DNA of 64,000 bases, from positions 1 through 64,000 of the forward strand of contig NZ_MUIO01000093.1 of NCBI RefSeq assembly GCF_002087235.1, in the 5' to 3' direction. Below, piece by piece: positions 53,289 through 63,120 of the stretch. The number at the start of each line of letters is the position of its first letter. The first letter of the stretch is position 1. The position numbers and the translations under genes are program-made. The notes beneath the pieces were generated by a model. The model worked only from the letters and a program-made list of their open reading frames with translations. It searched no databases and had not been told where the DNA came from. This DNA is from Pseudomonas floridensis. Its GTDB lineage: Bacteria > Pseudomonadota > Gammaproteobacteria > Pseudomonadales > Pseudomonadaceae.

Positions 53289-54362
53289 ATGCTCAAGTCA
53301 ACGTCACGTCTCTCAGGCCTGCTCTGCGCCGGTCTTCTCGCTGCATTGAGCTTTTCGGCGAACGCCGCCCAGAAAGATCACTTCAACGTTTGCTGGACGA
53401 TCTATGCCGGCTGGATGCCGTGGGAATACGCGGGCACCCAGGGCATCGTCGACAAATGGGCGAAGAAGTACAACATCAAGATCGATGTTACCCAGCTCAA
53501 TGACTATGTCGAGTCGATCAACCAGTACACCGCAGGCCAGTTCGATGGCTGCACCATGACCAACATGGATGCGCTGACCATTCCCGCCGCCGGTGGCGTG
53601 GAAAGCACCGCGCTGATCGTCAGCGATTTCTCCAACGGCAACGACGGTGTCGTACTCAAGGGCGAAGGCAAGAAGATTGCCGACCTCAAGGGCATGGAGG
53701 TCAATCTGGTCGAACTGTCGGTCTCCCATTACCTGCTGGCCCGCGCGCTGGACAGCGCCAGGCTCAGTGAAAAGGACCTGAAGGTGGTCAACACCTCGGA
53801 CGCCGACATCTCCGCCGCCTTCAATACCGAAGACGTCACTGCCGTCACCACCTGGAATCCGATGCTCTCTGAGATCAAGGCCAAGCCAGGTGTGACCGAG
53901 GTCTTCAACTCCAGCCAGATCCCCGGCGAAATCATGGACATGATGGTGGTCAACACCCAGACCCTGAAAGACAACCCGGCACTGGGCAAGGCATTGACCG
54001 GCGCGTGGTTTGAAGTGGTTGCGCTGATGAACGCCAAAAACGCTCAGAGCAAGGCGGCTCTGGAACACATGGCCAAGGCGTCGGGCACCGATCTGGCCGG
54101 TTTCCAGTCGCAACTGGACACCACCAAACTGTTCGCCACCCCGAAGGAAGCGCTTGAGTTCGCCACCAGCAAGCAGTTGCCGGAAACCATGGGCAAGGTC
54201 GCCAGCTTTTCGTTCGCGCACGGCTTGCTCGGCGAAGGCGCGAAAGACGCCACGGCCGTGGGCATGACCTTCGCCAACGGTGTGACCACCGGCGACAAGG
54301 GCAATCTCAGGCTGCATTTTGACCCCAGCTACGTGCAGATGGCCGCCGACGGCAAGCTGTAA
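53289..54362 (+). CDS. ABC transporter substrate-binding protein (guanidine operon)
   Basis: 357 residues from ATG 53289, with GGAG eight bases before. The signal peptide is LSGLLCAGLLAALSFSANA. The NMT1/nitrate-taurine-type fold starts FNVCWTIYAGWMPWEYAGTQ; databases often call it 'putative urea ABC transporter'. The riboswitch and carboxylase context indicate guanidine or a guanidino compound as ligand. First gene of the operon. Confidence 0.88.
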   Translation: MLKSTSRLSGLLCAGLLAALSFSANAAQKDHFNVCWTIYAGWMPWEYAGTQGIVDKWAKKYNIKIDVTQLNDYVESINQYTAGQFDGCTMTNMDALTIPAAGGVESTALIVSDFSNGNDGVVLKGEGKKIADLKGMEVNLVELSVSHYLLARALDSARLSEKDLKVVNTSDADISAAFNTEDVTAVTTWNPMLSEIKAKPGVTEVFNSSQIPGEIMDMMVVNTQTLKDNPALGKALTGAWFEVVALMNAKNAQSKAALEHMAKASGTDLAGFQSQLDTTKLFATPKEALEFATSKQLPETMGKVASFSFAHGLLGEGAKDATAVGMTFANGVTTGDKGNLRLHFDPSYVQMAADGKL

Positions 54363-54389
54363 CTCACGTTCCGCACAAAGGTCACTGCC

Positions 54390-55205
54390 ATGCGTTTGAT
54401 AAACCGCCATCCGGACCGCGCCGGTCGCCTGATCCTGGTGATCCTGCCGTTCGCCCTGCTGCTGTTCGCCTACTTTCTGGGCTCGGCCAGCAGACTCGCG
54501 GAAAACCCCAACGACAAACTGCTGCCCAGCGCGGTGCAGATGGCCGACGCGGTCAATCGCATGGCGTTCAAGGCCGATACCCGAACCGGGGAATACCTGT
54601 TGTGGCAGGACACTGCGTCCAGCCTTCAACGGCTGGCGATCGGTCTGGGCATCAGCGCGTTGCTGGGGCTGTGCCTGGGCATCGCAGCCGGAATTCTGCC
54701 GATGTTCGGCGCCCCGCTGTCGCCCTTATTGACGGTGTTATCAATGGTGCCGCCACTGGCGATTCTGCCGATTCTGTTCATCGTCTTCGGCTTGGGTGAG
54801 CTGTCGAAAGTGATGCTGATCGTCATCGGCATCACGCCCATCCTGGCGAGGGATCTGGAACAGCGCGCCCGGGAAATTCCGGTAGAACTGCTGATCAAGG
54901 CCCAGACCTTAGGCGCCTCGACCTGGACGCTGATCCTGCGGGTGATCCTGCCGCAACTGCTGCCGCGTCTGCTGATCGCTCTGCGACTGGTGTTGGGTTC
55001 CGCGTGGCTGTTTTTGATTGCGGCGGAAGCTATCGCTTCCACCGACGGTCTGGGCTATCGGATCTTTCTGGTCCGCCGCTACCTGGCGATGGACGTGATT
55101 CTGCCTTATGTGGTGTGGATCACCCTGCTCGCCTGGCTGATGGACTGGGGCCTGAAAGCCCTGACTCGTCGTGCGTTTCCCTGGTACGAAGGAGCGCGGG
55201 CATGA
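54390..55205 (+). CDS. ABC transporter permease (guanidine operon)
   Basis: 271 residues with about six TM helices. The permease EAA-type loop is EIPVELLIKAQTLGASTWTL (about residues 164-183), followed by RVILPQLLPRLLIALRLVLG. SsuC/TauC-like. It overlaps the ATPase gene by four bases (ATGA). Confidence 0.9.
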   Translation: MRLINRHPDRAGRLILVILPFALLLFAYFLGSASRLAENPNDKLLPSAVQMADAVNRMAFKADTRTGEYLLWQDTASSLQRLAIGLGISALLGLCLGIAAGILPMFGAPLSPLLTVLSMVPPLAILPILFIVFGLGELSKVMLIVIGITPILARDLEQRAREIPVELLIKAQTLGASTWTLILRVILPQLLPRLLIALRLVLGSAWLFLIAAEAIASTDGLGYRIFLVRRYLAMDVILPYVVWITLLAWLMDWGLKALTRRAFPWYEGARA

Positions 55206-55984
55206 GTTTTATCTGCGTACGCAACGTCTGGCAGCAATACGACGAACAGGTGGTGCTCGAAGGCCTGAATCTGGACGTCGCCGAGGGCGAGTTCTGCACC
55301 CTGGTCGGCGCGTCGGGTTGCGGCAAATCGACCTTCCTTCGTCTGCTGCTGGGCCAGGAAACCTCAAGCCGTGGCTCCATCACCCTCGATGGTCAGCCGC
55401 TGTCCAACGAGCCCGACGCCAGTCGCGGAGTGGTTTTCCAGCGCTACTCGGTGTTTGCGCACCTGAGCGTCCTGGACAACGTCGCACTGGGCCTTGAGCT
55501 GCCCCGCTCGCGCTGGATCGGTCGGCTGTTCGGTCAGGCCAAGCGTGATGCGCGGGAGCAGGCGGCGTTATTGCTGAACAAAGTCGGGCTGGGTCATGCG
55601 CTGGACAAGTACCCCTCGCAATTGTCCGGTGGCATGCAGCAACGCCTGGCTATCGCTCAAGCGTTGATCATGAAACCTCGCGTGTTGCTGCTCGATGAGC
55701 CGTTCGGCGCGCTCGACCCAGGCATTCGCAAGGACATGCATCACCTGCTGCTGGACCTTTGGCGGGAAACGCAATTGACGGTGTTCATGGTCACCCACGA
55801 CCTGTCCGAAGGCTTCAATCTGGGCACGCGCCTGCTGGTCTTCGACAAGGTCCGCCACGACCCGCATTCGCCAGGCGCCTATGGCGCCCGCATCACTTAC
55901 GACATTCCCCTCAACAGCGAGCGTCGCGCCGAGCGCGCCGCACTCGAACTGCTGAAACCGGCTTTGGAGGAGCCCACGCCATGA
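55202..55984 (+). CDS. ABC transporter ATP-binding protein (guanidine operon)
   Basis: 260 residues from ATG 55202. Walker A GASGCGKST, Q-loop VVFQRYSVFAH, signature LSGGMQQRLAIAQAL, Walker B VLLLDEPFGALD and switch His in MVTHDLSEG are all present. It powers the importer. It overlaps its neighbours by four bases on both sides. Confidence 0.93.
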   Translation: MSFICVRNVWQQYDEQVVLEGLNLDVAEGEFCTLVGASGCGKSTFLRLLLGQETSSRGSITLDGQPLSNEPDASRGVVFQRYSVFAHLSVLDNVALGLELPRSRWIGRLFGQAKRDAREQAALLLNKVGLGHALDKYPSQLSGGMQQRLAIAQALIMKPRVLLLDEPFGALDPGIRKDMHHLLLDLWRETQLTVFMVTHDLSEGFNLGTRLLVFDKVRHDPHSPGAYGARITYDIPLNSERRAERAALELLKPALEEPTP

Positions 55985-56706
55985 CTGACTCGACCACACT
56001 CTACCCCGTATTTGCCGAAGAACTGCTGCCCGGCGGCGGCCACCGTTCGTTCATTCTCAAGCGCGGCGAACTGCTGCGTCTGACCGACCTGAACGGCAAT
56101 GCCAACGTCAGCCTGACGCTGCTCAACGCCCATGAAAAGACCGAGCGCCTGAACCTGCCCGACAGCCTCAAGTGCCAGCACACCGCGCGACTGAGCGCCG
56201 GTCACTGCCTGTACTCGGACATGGGCCGCGTGCTGGCCGCCATCGTCACTGACACCTGTGGCTGGAGCGACAGCATCGGCGGCGTCCTCAACGCTCAGGA
56301 AGTCGCTGAAAAATACGGCCAGGGCCGCTACCAGGAACTGCGCAACGGCTTCTTCCGCAATGGCGTCGACAACCTGCTGGTCGAGCTGGGCAAGTGGGGG
56401 CTGGGCCTGTCGGACCTGCTGATGACGCTGAACCTGTTCAGCCGGGTCAATGTGGACGAAACCGGCGCGCTGCATTTCGTCCCGGACAACTCGAAGGCCG
56501 GCGATTACATCGAGCTGTATGCGCCGATGGACACGCTGGTGGTGCTGACCGCGCTGCAACATCCGATGGACCCCAACCCGAACTATGCACCGCAGTCACT
56601 CACGCTGAGCTGGATGAAAGCCGACGCCAGCATCGCCGAGCACTGCCGCACCTCGCGCCCGGAAAACGAGCGCGGCTTTATCAACACCGACCGCCTGTTC
56701 GCCTGA
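55981..56706 (+). CDS. DUF1989 'urea carboxylase-associated' protein, carboxyguanidine deiminase subunit
   Basis: 241 residues from ATG 55981. DUF1989 features are LKRGELLRLTDLNGNANVSL, TDTCGWSDSIGG and DNSKAGDYIELYAPMDTLVV. In P. syringae the two associated proteins have been shown to form carboxyguanidine deiminase (CgdAB), which releases ammonia from carboxyguanidine to give allophanate. I do not assign A or B. It overlaps the ATPase gene. Confidence 0.88.
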   Translation: MTDSTTLYPVFAEELLPGGGHRSFILKRGELLRLTDLNGNANVSLTLLNAHEKTERLNLPDSLKCQHTARLSAGHCLYSDMGRVLAAIVTDTCGWSDSIGGVLNAQEVAEKYGQGRYQELRNGFFRNGVDNLLVELGKWGLGLSDLLMTLNLFSRVNVDETGALHFVPDNSKAGDYIELYAPMDTLVVLTALQHPMDPNPNYAPQSLTLSWMKADASIAEHCRTSRPENERGFINTDRLFA

Positions 56707-56719
56707 GGAGGGCCCTGTC

Positions 56720-57343
56720 ATGACTCTGCATGCCCACGACCATCATTGCTGCGATGCCACCATTCCCGCTGGCGAGCCCTTCCTCGCCGAGGTCAAGGCC
56801 GGCCAGACGGTGCGCATTCTCGACCTGGAAGGCAATCAGGCAGTCGATACGCTGTTCTTCAGCCTCGCCAACCCGCGTGAGCGCTACGACGTGCAACGCA
56901 CCCTGCGCCGCCAGAACAGCGTCTACCTGACCACCGGCAGCGTGCTGTTTTCCAACCTCGGCCAGCCGATGCTGACCATCGTCGATGACACCTGCGGTCG
57001 TCACGATACGCTGGGCGGTGCCTGTGCCCAGGAAAGCAACACCGTGCGTTACGCCCTGGACAAACGCCACATGCACAGCTGCCGCGACAACTACCTGCGC
57101 GCCTGCCTGCACGACGGTCGCCTGACCAAGGGCGACATCGGTCCGAACATCAACTTCTTCATGAACGTGCCCGTTACCGCCGACGGCGGCCTGACCTTCG
57201 AGGATGGCATTTCCGCCCCTGGCAAGTACGTCGAACTGCGCGCCGAGATGGACGTCATCGTGCTGATCTCCAACTGTCCGCAGTTGAACAACCCTTGCAA
57301 CGGCTATAACCCGACGCCCGCGCAATGGCTGATTCGCGACTGA
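56720..57343 (+). CDS. DUF1989 'urea carboxylase-associated' protein, second deiminase subunit
   Basis: 207 residues. Parallel motifs to its neighbour are VKAGQTVRILDLEGNQAVDT, DDTCGRHDTLGGACAQ and SAPGKYVELRAEMDVIVLIS. HSCRDNYLRAC adds a conserved Cys/His cluster that may bind metal. It is expected to form a heteromer with the preceding protein. The gap to the carboxylase gene is 118 bases. Confidence 0.88.
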   Translation: MTLHAHDHHCCDATIPAGEPFLAEVKAGQTVRILDLEGNQAVDTLFFSLANPRERYDVQRTLRRQNSVYLTTGSVLFSNLGQPMLTIVDDTCGRHDTLGGACAQESNTVRYALDKRHMHSCRDNYLRACLHDGRLTKGDIGPNINFFMNVPVTADGGLTFEDGISAPGKYVELRAEMDVIVLISNCPQLNNPCNGYNPTPAQWLIRD

Positions 57344-57461
57344 CCGACGCCCGACGATCCCGATCCGGGCAGCAACGGACGACCGTTGCCTTGAACACCC
57401 ATAGCGGGACGGCCCGCTTCCCATCACGAAACCCAGCCAATGCGGTTTCCGGGGTTATGCC

Positions 57462-60400
57462 ATGTTCGAAAAACTGCTGATCGCCAACCGTGGCGCCATC
57501 GCCTGTCGCATTCTGCGAACGCTGAAAACCTTGCACGTCAAAGGCGTTGCGGTCTACTCCGAAGCCGACGTCGCCAGCCTGCACCTGATGCAGGCCGACG
57601 AAGCTTACAGCCTGGGTGAAGGCGGCGCGGCCGGCACTTATCTGGCGGTGGACAAAATCCTCGCCATCGCCAAAGCCAGCGGCGCGGGTGCCATCCATCC
57701 GGGCTACGGATTTCTGTCTGAAAACGCTGCGTTCGCCCAGGCCTGCGAGGACGCGGGCATCGCTTTCGTCGGCCCGACGCCCGAGCAACTGCGGGTGTTC
57801 GGCCTCAAGCACACCGCTCGCGCATTGGCCAGGCAGCATGGCGTGCCGATGCTCGAAGGCACCGAGCTGCTGGACAGTGTCGACGCGGCGCTCGCAGCGG
57901 CTGAGGTCATTGGCTATCCGGTGATGCTCAAGAGCACGGCGGGCGGTGGCGGCATTGGCATGCGCGTATGCCGCAGCGCTGTCGAACTGGCCGACTCGTT
58001 CGAGGCAGTAAAGCGCCTTGGTCAAAACAATTTCAGCGATGCCGGTGTGTTCATCGAAAAATACATCCAGCGCGCCCGTCACCTTGAGGTTCAGGTGTTC
58101 GGTGACGGTCGGGGAGAAGTGCTGGCGCTGGGCGTGCGTGATTGTTCGGTGCAGCGTCGCAACCAGAAAGTGCTGGAAGAAACGCCTGCGCCCAATCTGC
58201 CGGAAGGCATGGCGGATGAATTGTGTGCGGCGGCGATCAAGCTGGCCAAAGCTGTCAATTACCGCAGCGCCGGGACGGTGGAGTTCGTGTTCGACAGCCA
58301 GGACCAGCGCTTCTATTTTCTGGAGGTGAACACCCGTCTACAGGTCGAGCATGGCGTGACCGAACAGGTATGGGGCGTGGACCTGGTCGGCTGGATGGTG
58401 CAACTGGCCGCCGGTGATCTGCCGCCGTTGACCGAACTGCAAGCAACCCTTACACCGAACGGACATGCCATTCAGGCGCGTCTGTATGCCGAAGATCCGG
58501 GCCGCGATTTCCAGCCCTGCCCCGGCCTGCTGACCGCCGTGAGCTTTCCGCCTGCCGATGGTAAAGCGCTGCGCATCGACACCTGGGTTGAGGCCGGTTG
58601 TGAAATCCCACCGTACTTCGACCCGATGATCGCCAAGCTCATCACCTGGGCACCCAGCCGCGAACAAGCCAGCACCGCGCTGGCCGCAGCCTTGGACGAA
58701 AGCCGCTTGTATGGCGTGGAAACCAACCGCGATTACCTGCGGCAGATCATTACCGATGCGCCGTTCGCCAGCGGTCAGCCCTGGACCCGTTGCCTGGAAG
58801 ATCTGGTGTATCACGCCGACACTTTCGAAGTGCTCAGCGGCGGCACGCAAACCACCGTTCAGGACTGTCCGGGGCGTGTGGGTTACTGGGCGGTCGGTGT
58901 ACCGCCGTCCGGGCCGATGGACAGCCGCGCCCTGCGTCAGGGCAATCGGCTGCTGGGCAATGCCGAAGGATGCGCTGCACTGGAAATTACCATGAGCGGC
59001 CCGCTGTTGCGCTTCAACACGGACGCGGTGGTCGCAGTCACCGGTGCCGCCATTGCGCTCACGCTGGATGGCGAGCCGTGCGCCATGAACACAGTGTTGC
59101 TGGTCAACGCCGGCTCGACCCTGGCACTGGGTTCCATCAGCGGAGCCGGTGCGCGCAGTTATCTATGCGTGCGGGGCGGGCTGGATGTACCGGATTACCT
59201 GGGCAGCAAAAGCACCTTCACACTGGGCCAGTTCGGCGGCCATGGCGGCCGGGCCTTGCGGGCCGGGGATGTGCTGCATCTGGCGCCGCTGACTGATCGC
59301 AGCGTCGGCCAGTCCATCGCCGAGGATGCCCTTGAGGTACTCAATGAGGTCCGTGACATTCGGGTGATCTACGGGCCGCATGCCGCGCCTGAGTATTTCA
59401 CCGAAGCCTACATAGAGACGTTTTTCGCGACTGACTGGGAGGTGCATTTCAACTCCAGCCGCACCGGCGTGCGCCTGATCGGGCCCAAGCCTGAGTGGGT
59501 CCGTGCGGACGGTGGCGAGGCCGGACTGCACCCGTCCAACATTCATGACAACCCGTATGCGATTGGCGCGGTGGATTTCACTGGCGACATGCCGGTGATT
59601 CTCGGGCCGGACGGGCCGAGCCTGGGCGGGTTCGTGTGTCCGGTGACAATCATCGAAGCCGATCTTTGGCAGTTGGGTCAGCTCAAGGCCGGGGACAAAG
59701 TTCGCTTTCATCCGGTGACCGTCGAAGCGTGTCACGCCGTGGTCGATGCAGCATCTGAACCATCCCCTTCGCGAGCAAGATCGCTCCCACAGGAAACTGC
59801 GCGCACCTCGACTGTCGCCCCGGAGCGAAGCCCGGTCAGGCGGCAACAGGGACTCAGCGTTTCCCGTGAGCGCGAGCTTGCTCGCGAAAGCGACTCGGCA
59901 CGTGCCTCGTTCGTTGCCCGGTTGCAAAGCCCTGTCGTTCTGGACATCGGCCAGGACGACAAGCGGCTCGTTGCGCGTCTGTCTGGCGACACGCATCTGC
60001 TGCTCGAGATCGGTGCACCTGAGCTGGATCTGGTGCTGCGCCTGCGCGGGCATGCCTTGATGTTGGCGCTGGAGACCAAGGCGCTACCGGGCGTGATCGA
60101 CCTGACACCGGGCATCCGCTCGCTGCAAGTGCATTATCGGCCCGCGCAACTTCCGCTCAGGCAACTGCTCGACATCGTCGCCGGAGAATGGGACGCGGTC
60201 TGCGCGGCGAAAGACCTGCACGTAGCCTCGCGCATCGTGCACCTGCCTTTGTCCTGGGATGATCCGGCCTGCCAGTTGGCCATCGAAAAATACATGACTA
60301 CCGTGCGCAAGGACGCGCCCTGGTGCCCGAGCAATCTGGAGTTCATTCGGCGCATCAACGACCTGCCCAACCTCGATGAAGTGCAACGCACGGTGTTCGA

Positions 60401-61175
60401 CGCCAGCTATCTGGTCATGGGCCTGGGCGACGTCTATCTCGGCGCACCCGTGGCAACGCCTCTCGATCCGCGTCATCGCCTGGTCACCACCAAGTACAAC
60501 CCGGCCCGCACCTGGACAGCGGAAAACTCGGTGGGCATCGGCGGCGCTTACATGTGCGTGTACGGCATGGAAGGTCCTGGCGGCTATCAGTTCGTCGGTC
60601 GCACGCTGCAAATGTGGAACCGCTACCGCGACGTCACCGCGTTCGACGGCAAACCCTGGCTGTTGCGCTTTTTCGATCAAATCCGTTTCTACCCGGTCAG
60701 CGCCGACGAACTGCTGCGCATCCGGCGTGATTTTCCGCTGGGTCGCTTCGAGCTGAACATCGAGCACAGCACCCTGAACCTTGCTGACTATCAGGCCTTC
60801 CTGAGCAAGGAAGCCGACGGCATCGCCACGTTTCGTGCGCAACAGCAAGCAGCCTTCAACGCTGAACGCGAACGCTGGATTGCCAACGGCCAGGCCAACG
60901 TCGAGAGCGAAGAAAGTCTCGCCCAGGTCACTGAAGACGAGCCGCTACGGCCAGGTCAGCAAGGCATCGACAGTCACATTGCGGGCAATCTCTGGCAGGT
61001 TCAGGTCAAGCCAGGCGAACGGGTCGAAGCGGGCGACGTGCTGGTGGTGCTGGAGTCCATGAAGATGGAAATCCCGGTGCTCGCGCCTGTCGGCGGCACC
61101 GTCAGGGATGTACGGGTGCAGCCCGGCTCGGCCGTGCGCGCCGGACAGCGGGTCGTCGTGCTGGATGCGGATTGA
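57462..61175 (+). CDS. Biotin-dependent guanidine carboxylase ('urea carboxylase' family)
   Basis: 1237 residues. Biotin carboxylase comes first (LLIANRGAIACRI; ATP-grasp loop STAGGGGIGMRVC near residues 158-170; VNTRLQVEHGVTE). An AHS2/KipA domain starts near 455 (TVQDCPGRVGYWAVGVPPSG), an AHS1/KipI domain near 905, and the biotinyl domain has K1201 in VLESMKMEIPV. With this riboswitch and the deiminase subunits, guanidine rather than urea is the likely substrate. Residues about 763-808 (SPSRARSLPQETARTSTVAP onward) are an in-frame insertion encoded by a REP pair. Confidence 0.93.
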   Translation: MFEKLLIANRGAIACRILRTLKTLHVKGVAVYSEADVASLHLMQADEAYSLGEGGAAGTYLAVDKILAIAKASGAGAIHPGYGFLSENAAFAQACEDAGIAFVGPTPEQLRVFGLKHTARALARQHGVPMLEGTELLDSVDAALAAAEVIGYPVMLKSTAGGGGIGMRVCRSAVELADSFEAVKRLGQNNFSDAGVFIEKYIQRARHLEVQVFGDGRGEVLALGVRDCSVQRRNQKVLEETPAPNLPEGMADELCAAAIKLAKAVNYRSAGTVEFVFDSQDQRFYFLEVNTRLQVEHGVTEQVWGVDLVGWMVQLAAGDLPPLTELQATLTPNGHAIQARLYAEDPGRDFQPCPGLLTAVSFPPADGKALRIDTWVEAGCEIPPYFDPMIAKLITWAPSREQASTALAAALDESRLYGVETNRDYLRQIITDAPFASGQPWTRCLEDLVYHADTFEVLSGGTQTTVQDCPGRVGYWAVGVPPSGPMDSRALRQGNRLLGNAEGCAALEITMSGPLLRFNTDAVVAVTGAAIALTLDGEPCAMNTVLLVNAGSTLALGSISGAGARSYLCVRGGLDVPDYLGSKSTFTLGQFGGHGGRALRAGDVLHLAPLTDRSVGQSIAEDALEVLNEVRDIRVIYGPHAAPEYFTEAYIETFFATDWEVHFNSSRTGVRLIGPKPEWVRADGGEAGLHPSNIHDNPYAIGAVDFTGDMPVILGPDGPSLGGFVCPVTIIEADLWQLGQLKAGDKVRFHPVTVEACHAVVDAASEPSPSRARSLPQETARTSTVAPERSPVRRQQGLSVSRERELARESDSARASFVARLQSPVVLDIGQDDKRLVARLSGDTHLLLEIGAPELDLVLRLRGHALMLALETKALPGVIDLTPGIRSLQVHYRPAQLPLRQLLDIVAGEWDAVCAAKDLHVASRIVHLPLSWDDPACQLAIEKYMTTVRKDAPWCPSNLEFIRRINDLPNLDEVQRTVFDASYLVMGLGDVYLGAPVATPLDPRHRLVTTKYNPARTWTAENSVGIGGAYMCVYGMEGPGGYQFVGRTLQMWNRYRDVTAFDGKPWLLRFFDQIRFYPVSADELLRIRRDFPLGRFELNIEHSTLNLADYQAFLSKEADGIATFRAQQQAAFNAERERWIANGQANVESEESLAQVTEDEPLRPGQQGIDSHIAGNLWQVQVKPGERVEAGDVLVVLESMKMEIPVLAPVGGTVRDVRVQPGSAVRAGQRVVVLDAD
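59768..59888. repeat. Inverted REP pair inside the carboxylase gene
   Basis: TTCGCGAGCAAG with downstream GCTCCCACAGG (59768-59793) and the inverted copy CTTGCTCGCGAA (59877-59888) frame about 120 bases. Both match the common Pseudomonas REP type. The reading frame stays open across it. Confidence 0.8.
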
Positions 61176-61210
61176 ACCGACCTCACTCAACTTTTTGACG
61201 GAACATCACC

Positions 61211-63025
61211 ATGAACGATATCGACCTGTTGACTGACCTGCGTCTGGATTCGGTTCGCGCCGCTTACCAGTCTGGCGCTCTGTCGCCCCGCCAGTTGATT
61301 CTGAACCTGCTGGAAAAAGCCGCGGCGCTGAACCCCGAGTACCACCTGTTCATTCATCTGCTGAGCCCGGCTGAGCTGGAGCCTTATCTGACTGTACTGG
61401 AAGGACGCCCGCTCGATGAATTACCGCTGTATGGCGTGCCGTTCGCGATCAAGGACAACATCGATCTGGCCGGCATTCCAACCACCGCCGCCTGCCCCGA
61501 CTTTGCGTACACCCCGCAGCGTTCGGCGACTGTCGTCGAGCAGTTGATCGCGCTGGGAGCCGTGCCCATGGGCAAGACCAATCTGGACCAGTTCGCCACC
61601 GGCCTCAACGGCAGCCGTTCGCCGTACGGCGCTTGCCCCAACAGCGTTCTGAAGGCGTATCCGTCGGGAGGTTCCAGCTCCGGCTCGTCGCTGGCGGTCG
61701 CGCTGGGCGTGAGCAGTTTTTCGCTGGGCACCGACACCGCAGGCTCCGGGCGGGTGCCCGCCGCGTTGAACAACCTGGTCGGCATGAAGGCCAGCAAAGG
61801 TTTGATCTCCACCGCAGGCGTATTGCCCGCGTGCCGTACACAGGATTGTGTATCGGTGTTCACCGCGACCGCACGGGAAGCCAGTCAGTTGCTGGGGCTG
61901 ATCGCCCGGCTTGATCCTCGCGACGAATACAGCCGCCAGAACCCGGCGTGGAATGACGCGACGGCCTTTGGCGCGCCACGTCAGTTCCGCTTCGGTGTGC
62001 CGCGTGCCGAAGATCTGGAATTCTTTGGCTGTGCCCAGGGCCCGCTGCTGTTCAGCGATGCCATCGATCATCTCACCGCCCTCGGCGGTCAAGCGGTGAC
62101 GGTCGATTTGTCGCCGTTTCTGGACGCCGCCCGACTGCTGTACGAAGGCCCTTGGGTCGCCGAGCGCTACAGCGTTGCCGGGCAACTGATGCAGGACAAA
62201 CCCGACGCTGTGCTGCCGGTCATACGCGCCGTGCTGGCCAAGGCGCCCGACGTCAGCGGTGTGGATACCTTTCGGGCGCACTATCGCCTGCAGGCGCTCA
62301 AGGCCCTCTGCGACAAAACGCTGGAACAACTGGACTGCGTGGTGACGCCGAGCATCGGGCGTCCCGTGACATCGGCGGAACTGGTCGCGGAGCCGGTGCT
62401 GCGCAATTCGGAACTGGGTTACTACACTAACTTCGTCAACCTGCTGGACTACGCCGCCATCGCCGTACCCAGCGCCTTCATGGACAACGGACTGCCATGG
62501 GGCGTGACGCTGTTCGGACGTGCATTCACCGATCATTACCTGCTCAGCCTTGCCGACGCCTTGCAGCGTCACACCGCACTGCCCTTGATCTCGGGCCTGA
62601 CGCCGCAACTCCCCGCGCCTTCCACGGCGGCACGCAACGATAGGGCCAGACTGGTGGTCTGCGGCGCGCATCTGGAGGGCTTGGCATTGAACTGGCAGCT
62701 CAAGCAGCGCGGCGCCCGCCTGCTGGAAGCCACGTGCAGCTCACCGGACTACCGGCTGTACGCACTGGCTGGCGGGCCGCCATTCCGTCCGGGCATGGTG
62801 CGGGTTGCCGAAGGCGGCACGGCGATTGCGGTAGAGGTCTGGGAGTTGCCCAGCGCGGAACTCGGCTCGTTCCTCACCGGCATTCCAGCGCCCCTCGGAC
62901 TCGGCAAGGTGCAACTGGCCGACGGCCGCTGGGAAACCGGCTTCATCTGTGAAGCCAGCGGTCTGGAAGGTGCTCGGGATATCAGCCACCTGGGGGGCTG
63001 GCGCGCCTACCTGCAGCATCAGTAG
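61211..63025 (+). CDS. atzF: Allophanate hydrolase
   Basis: 604 residues. The amidase triad is K81 (AIKDNIDLAG), S155 (GGSSSGSS) and S179 (DTAGSGRVPAA), with the spacing of characterised AtzF. A C-terminal domain (about 470-604, LVVCGAHLEGLALNWQLKQR) is typical of full-length allophanate hydrolases. It cleaves allophanate toward ammonia and CO2, the last step here. It starts 35 bases after the carboxylase gene. Confidence 0.94.
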   Translation: MNDIDLLTDLRLDSVRAAYQSGALSPRQLILNLLEKAAALNPEYHLFIHLLSPAELEPYLTVLEGRPLDELPLYGVPFAIKDNIDLAGIPTTAACPDFAYTPQRSATVVEQLIALGAVPMGKTNLDQFATGLNGSRSPYGACPNSVLKAYPSGGSSSGSSLAVALGVSSFSLGTDTAGSGRVPAALNNLVGMKASKGLISTAGVLPACRTQDCVSVFTATAREASQLLGLIARLDPRDEYSRQNPAWNDATAFGAPRQFRFGVPRAEDLEFFGCAQGPLLFSDAIDHLTALGGQAVTVDLSPFLDAARLLYEGPWVAERYSVAGQLMQDKPDAVLPVIRAVLAKAPDVSGVDTFRAHYRLQALKALCDKTLEQLDCVVTPSIGRPVTSAELVAEPVLRNSELGYYTNFVNLLDYAAIAVPSAFMDNGLPWGVTLFGRAFTDHYLLSLADALQRHTALPLISGLTPQLPAPSTAARNDRARLVVCGAHLEGLALNWQLKQRGARLLEATCSSPDYRLYALAGGPPFRPGMVRVAEGGTAIAVEVWELPSAELGSFLTGIPAPLGLGKVQLADGRWETGFICEASGLEGARDISHLGGWRAYLQHQ

Positions 63026-63120
63026 AAGCACAAAAAGCACGCGGGCATCACTACATAGTTATGCCCTGCGTGCCGAGTCTTACCGGCATAGTCGCTGTCC
63101 ATTCACTTCAACTTGCCGTC

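Noticed and set aside
57462..61175. Plain urea carboxylase function
   Set aside because: The guanidine-I riboswitch and the two deiminase-type DUF1989 genes in the operon make guanidine the better substrate, though urea activity cannot be excluded from sequence.
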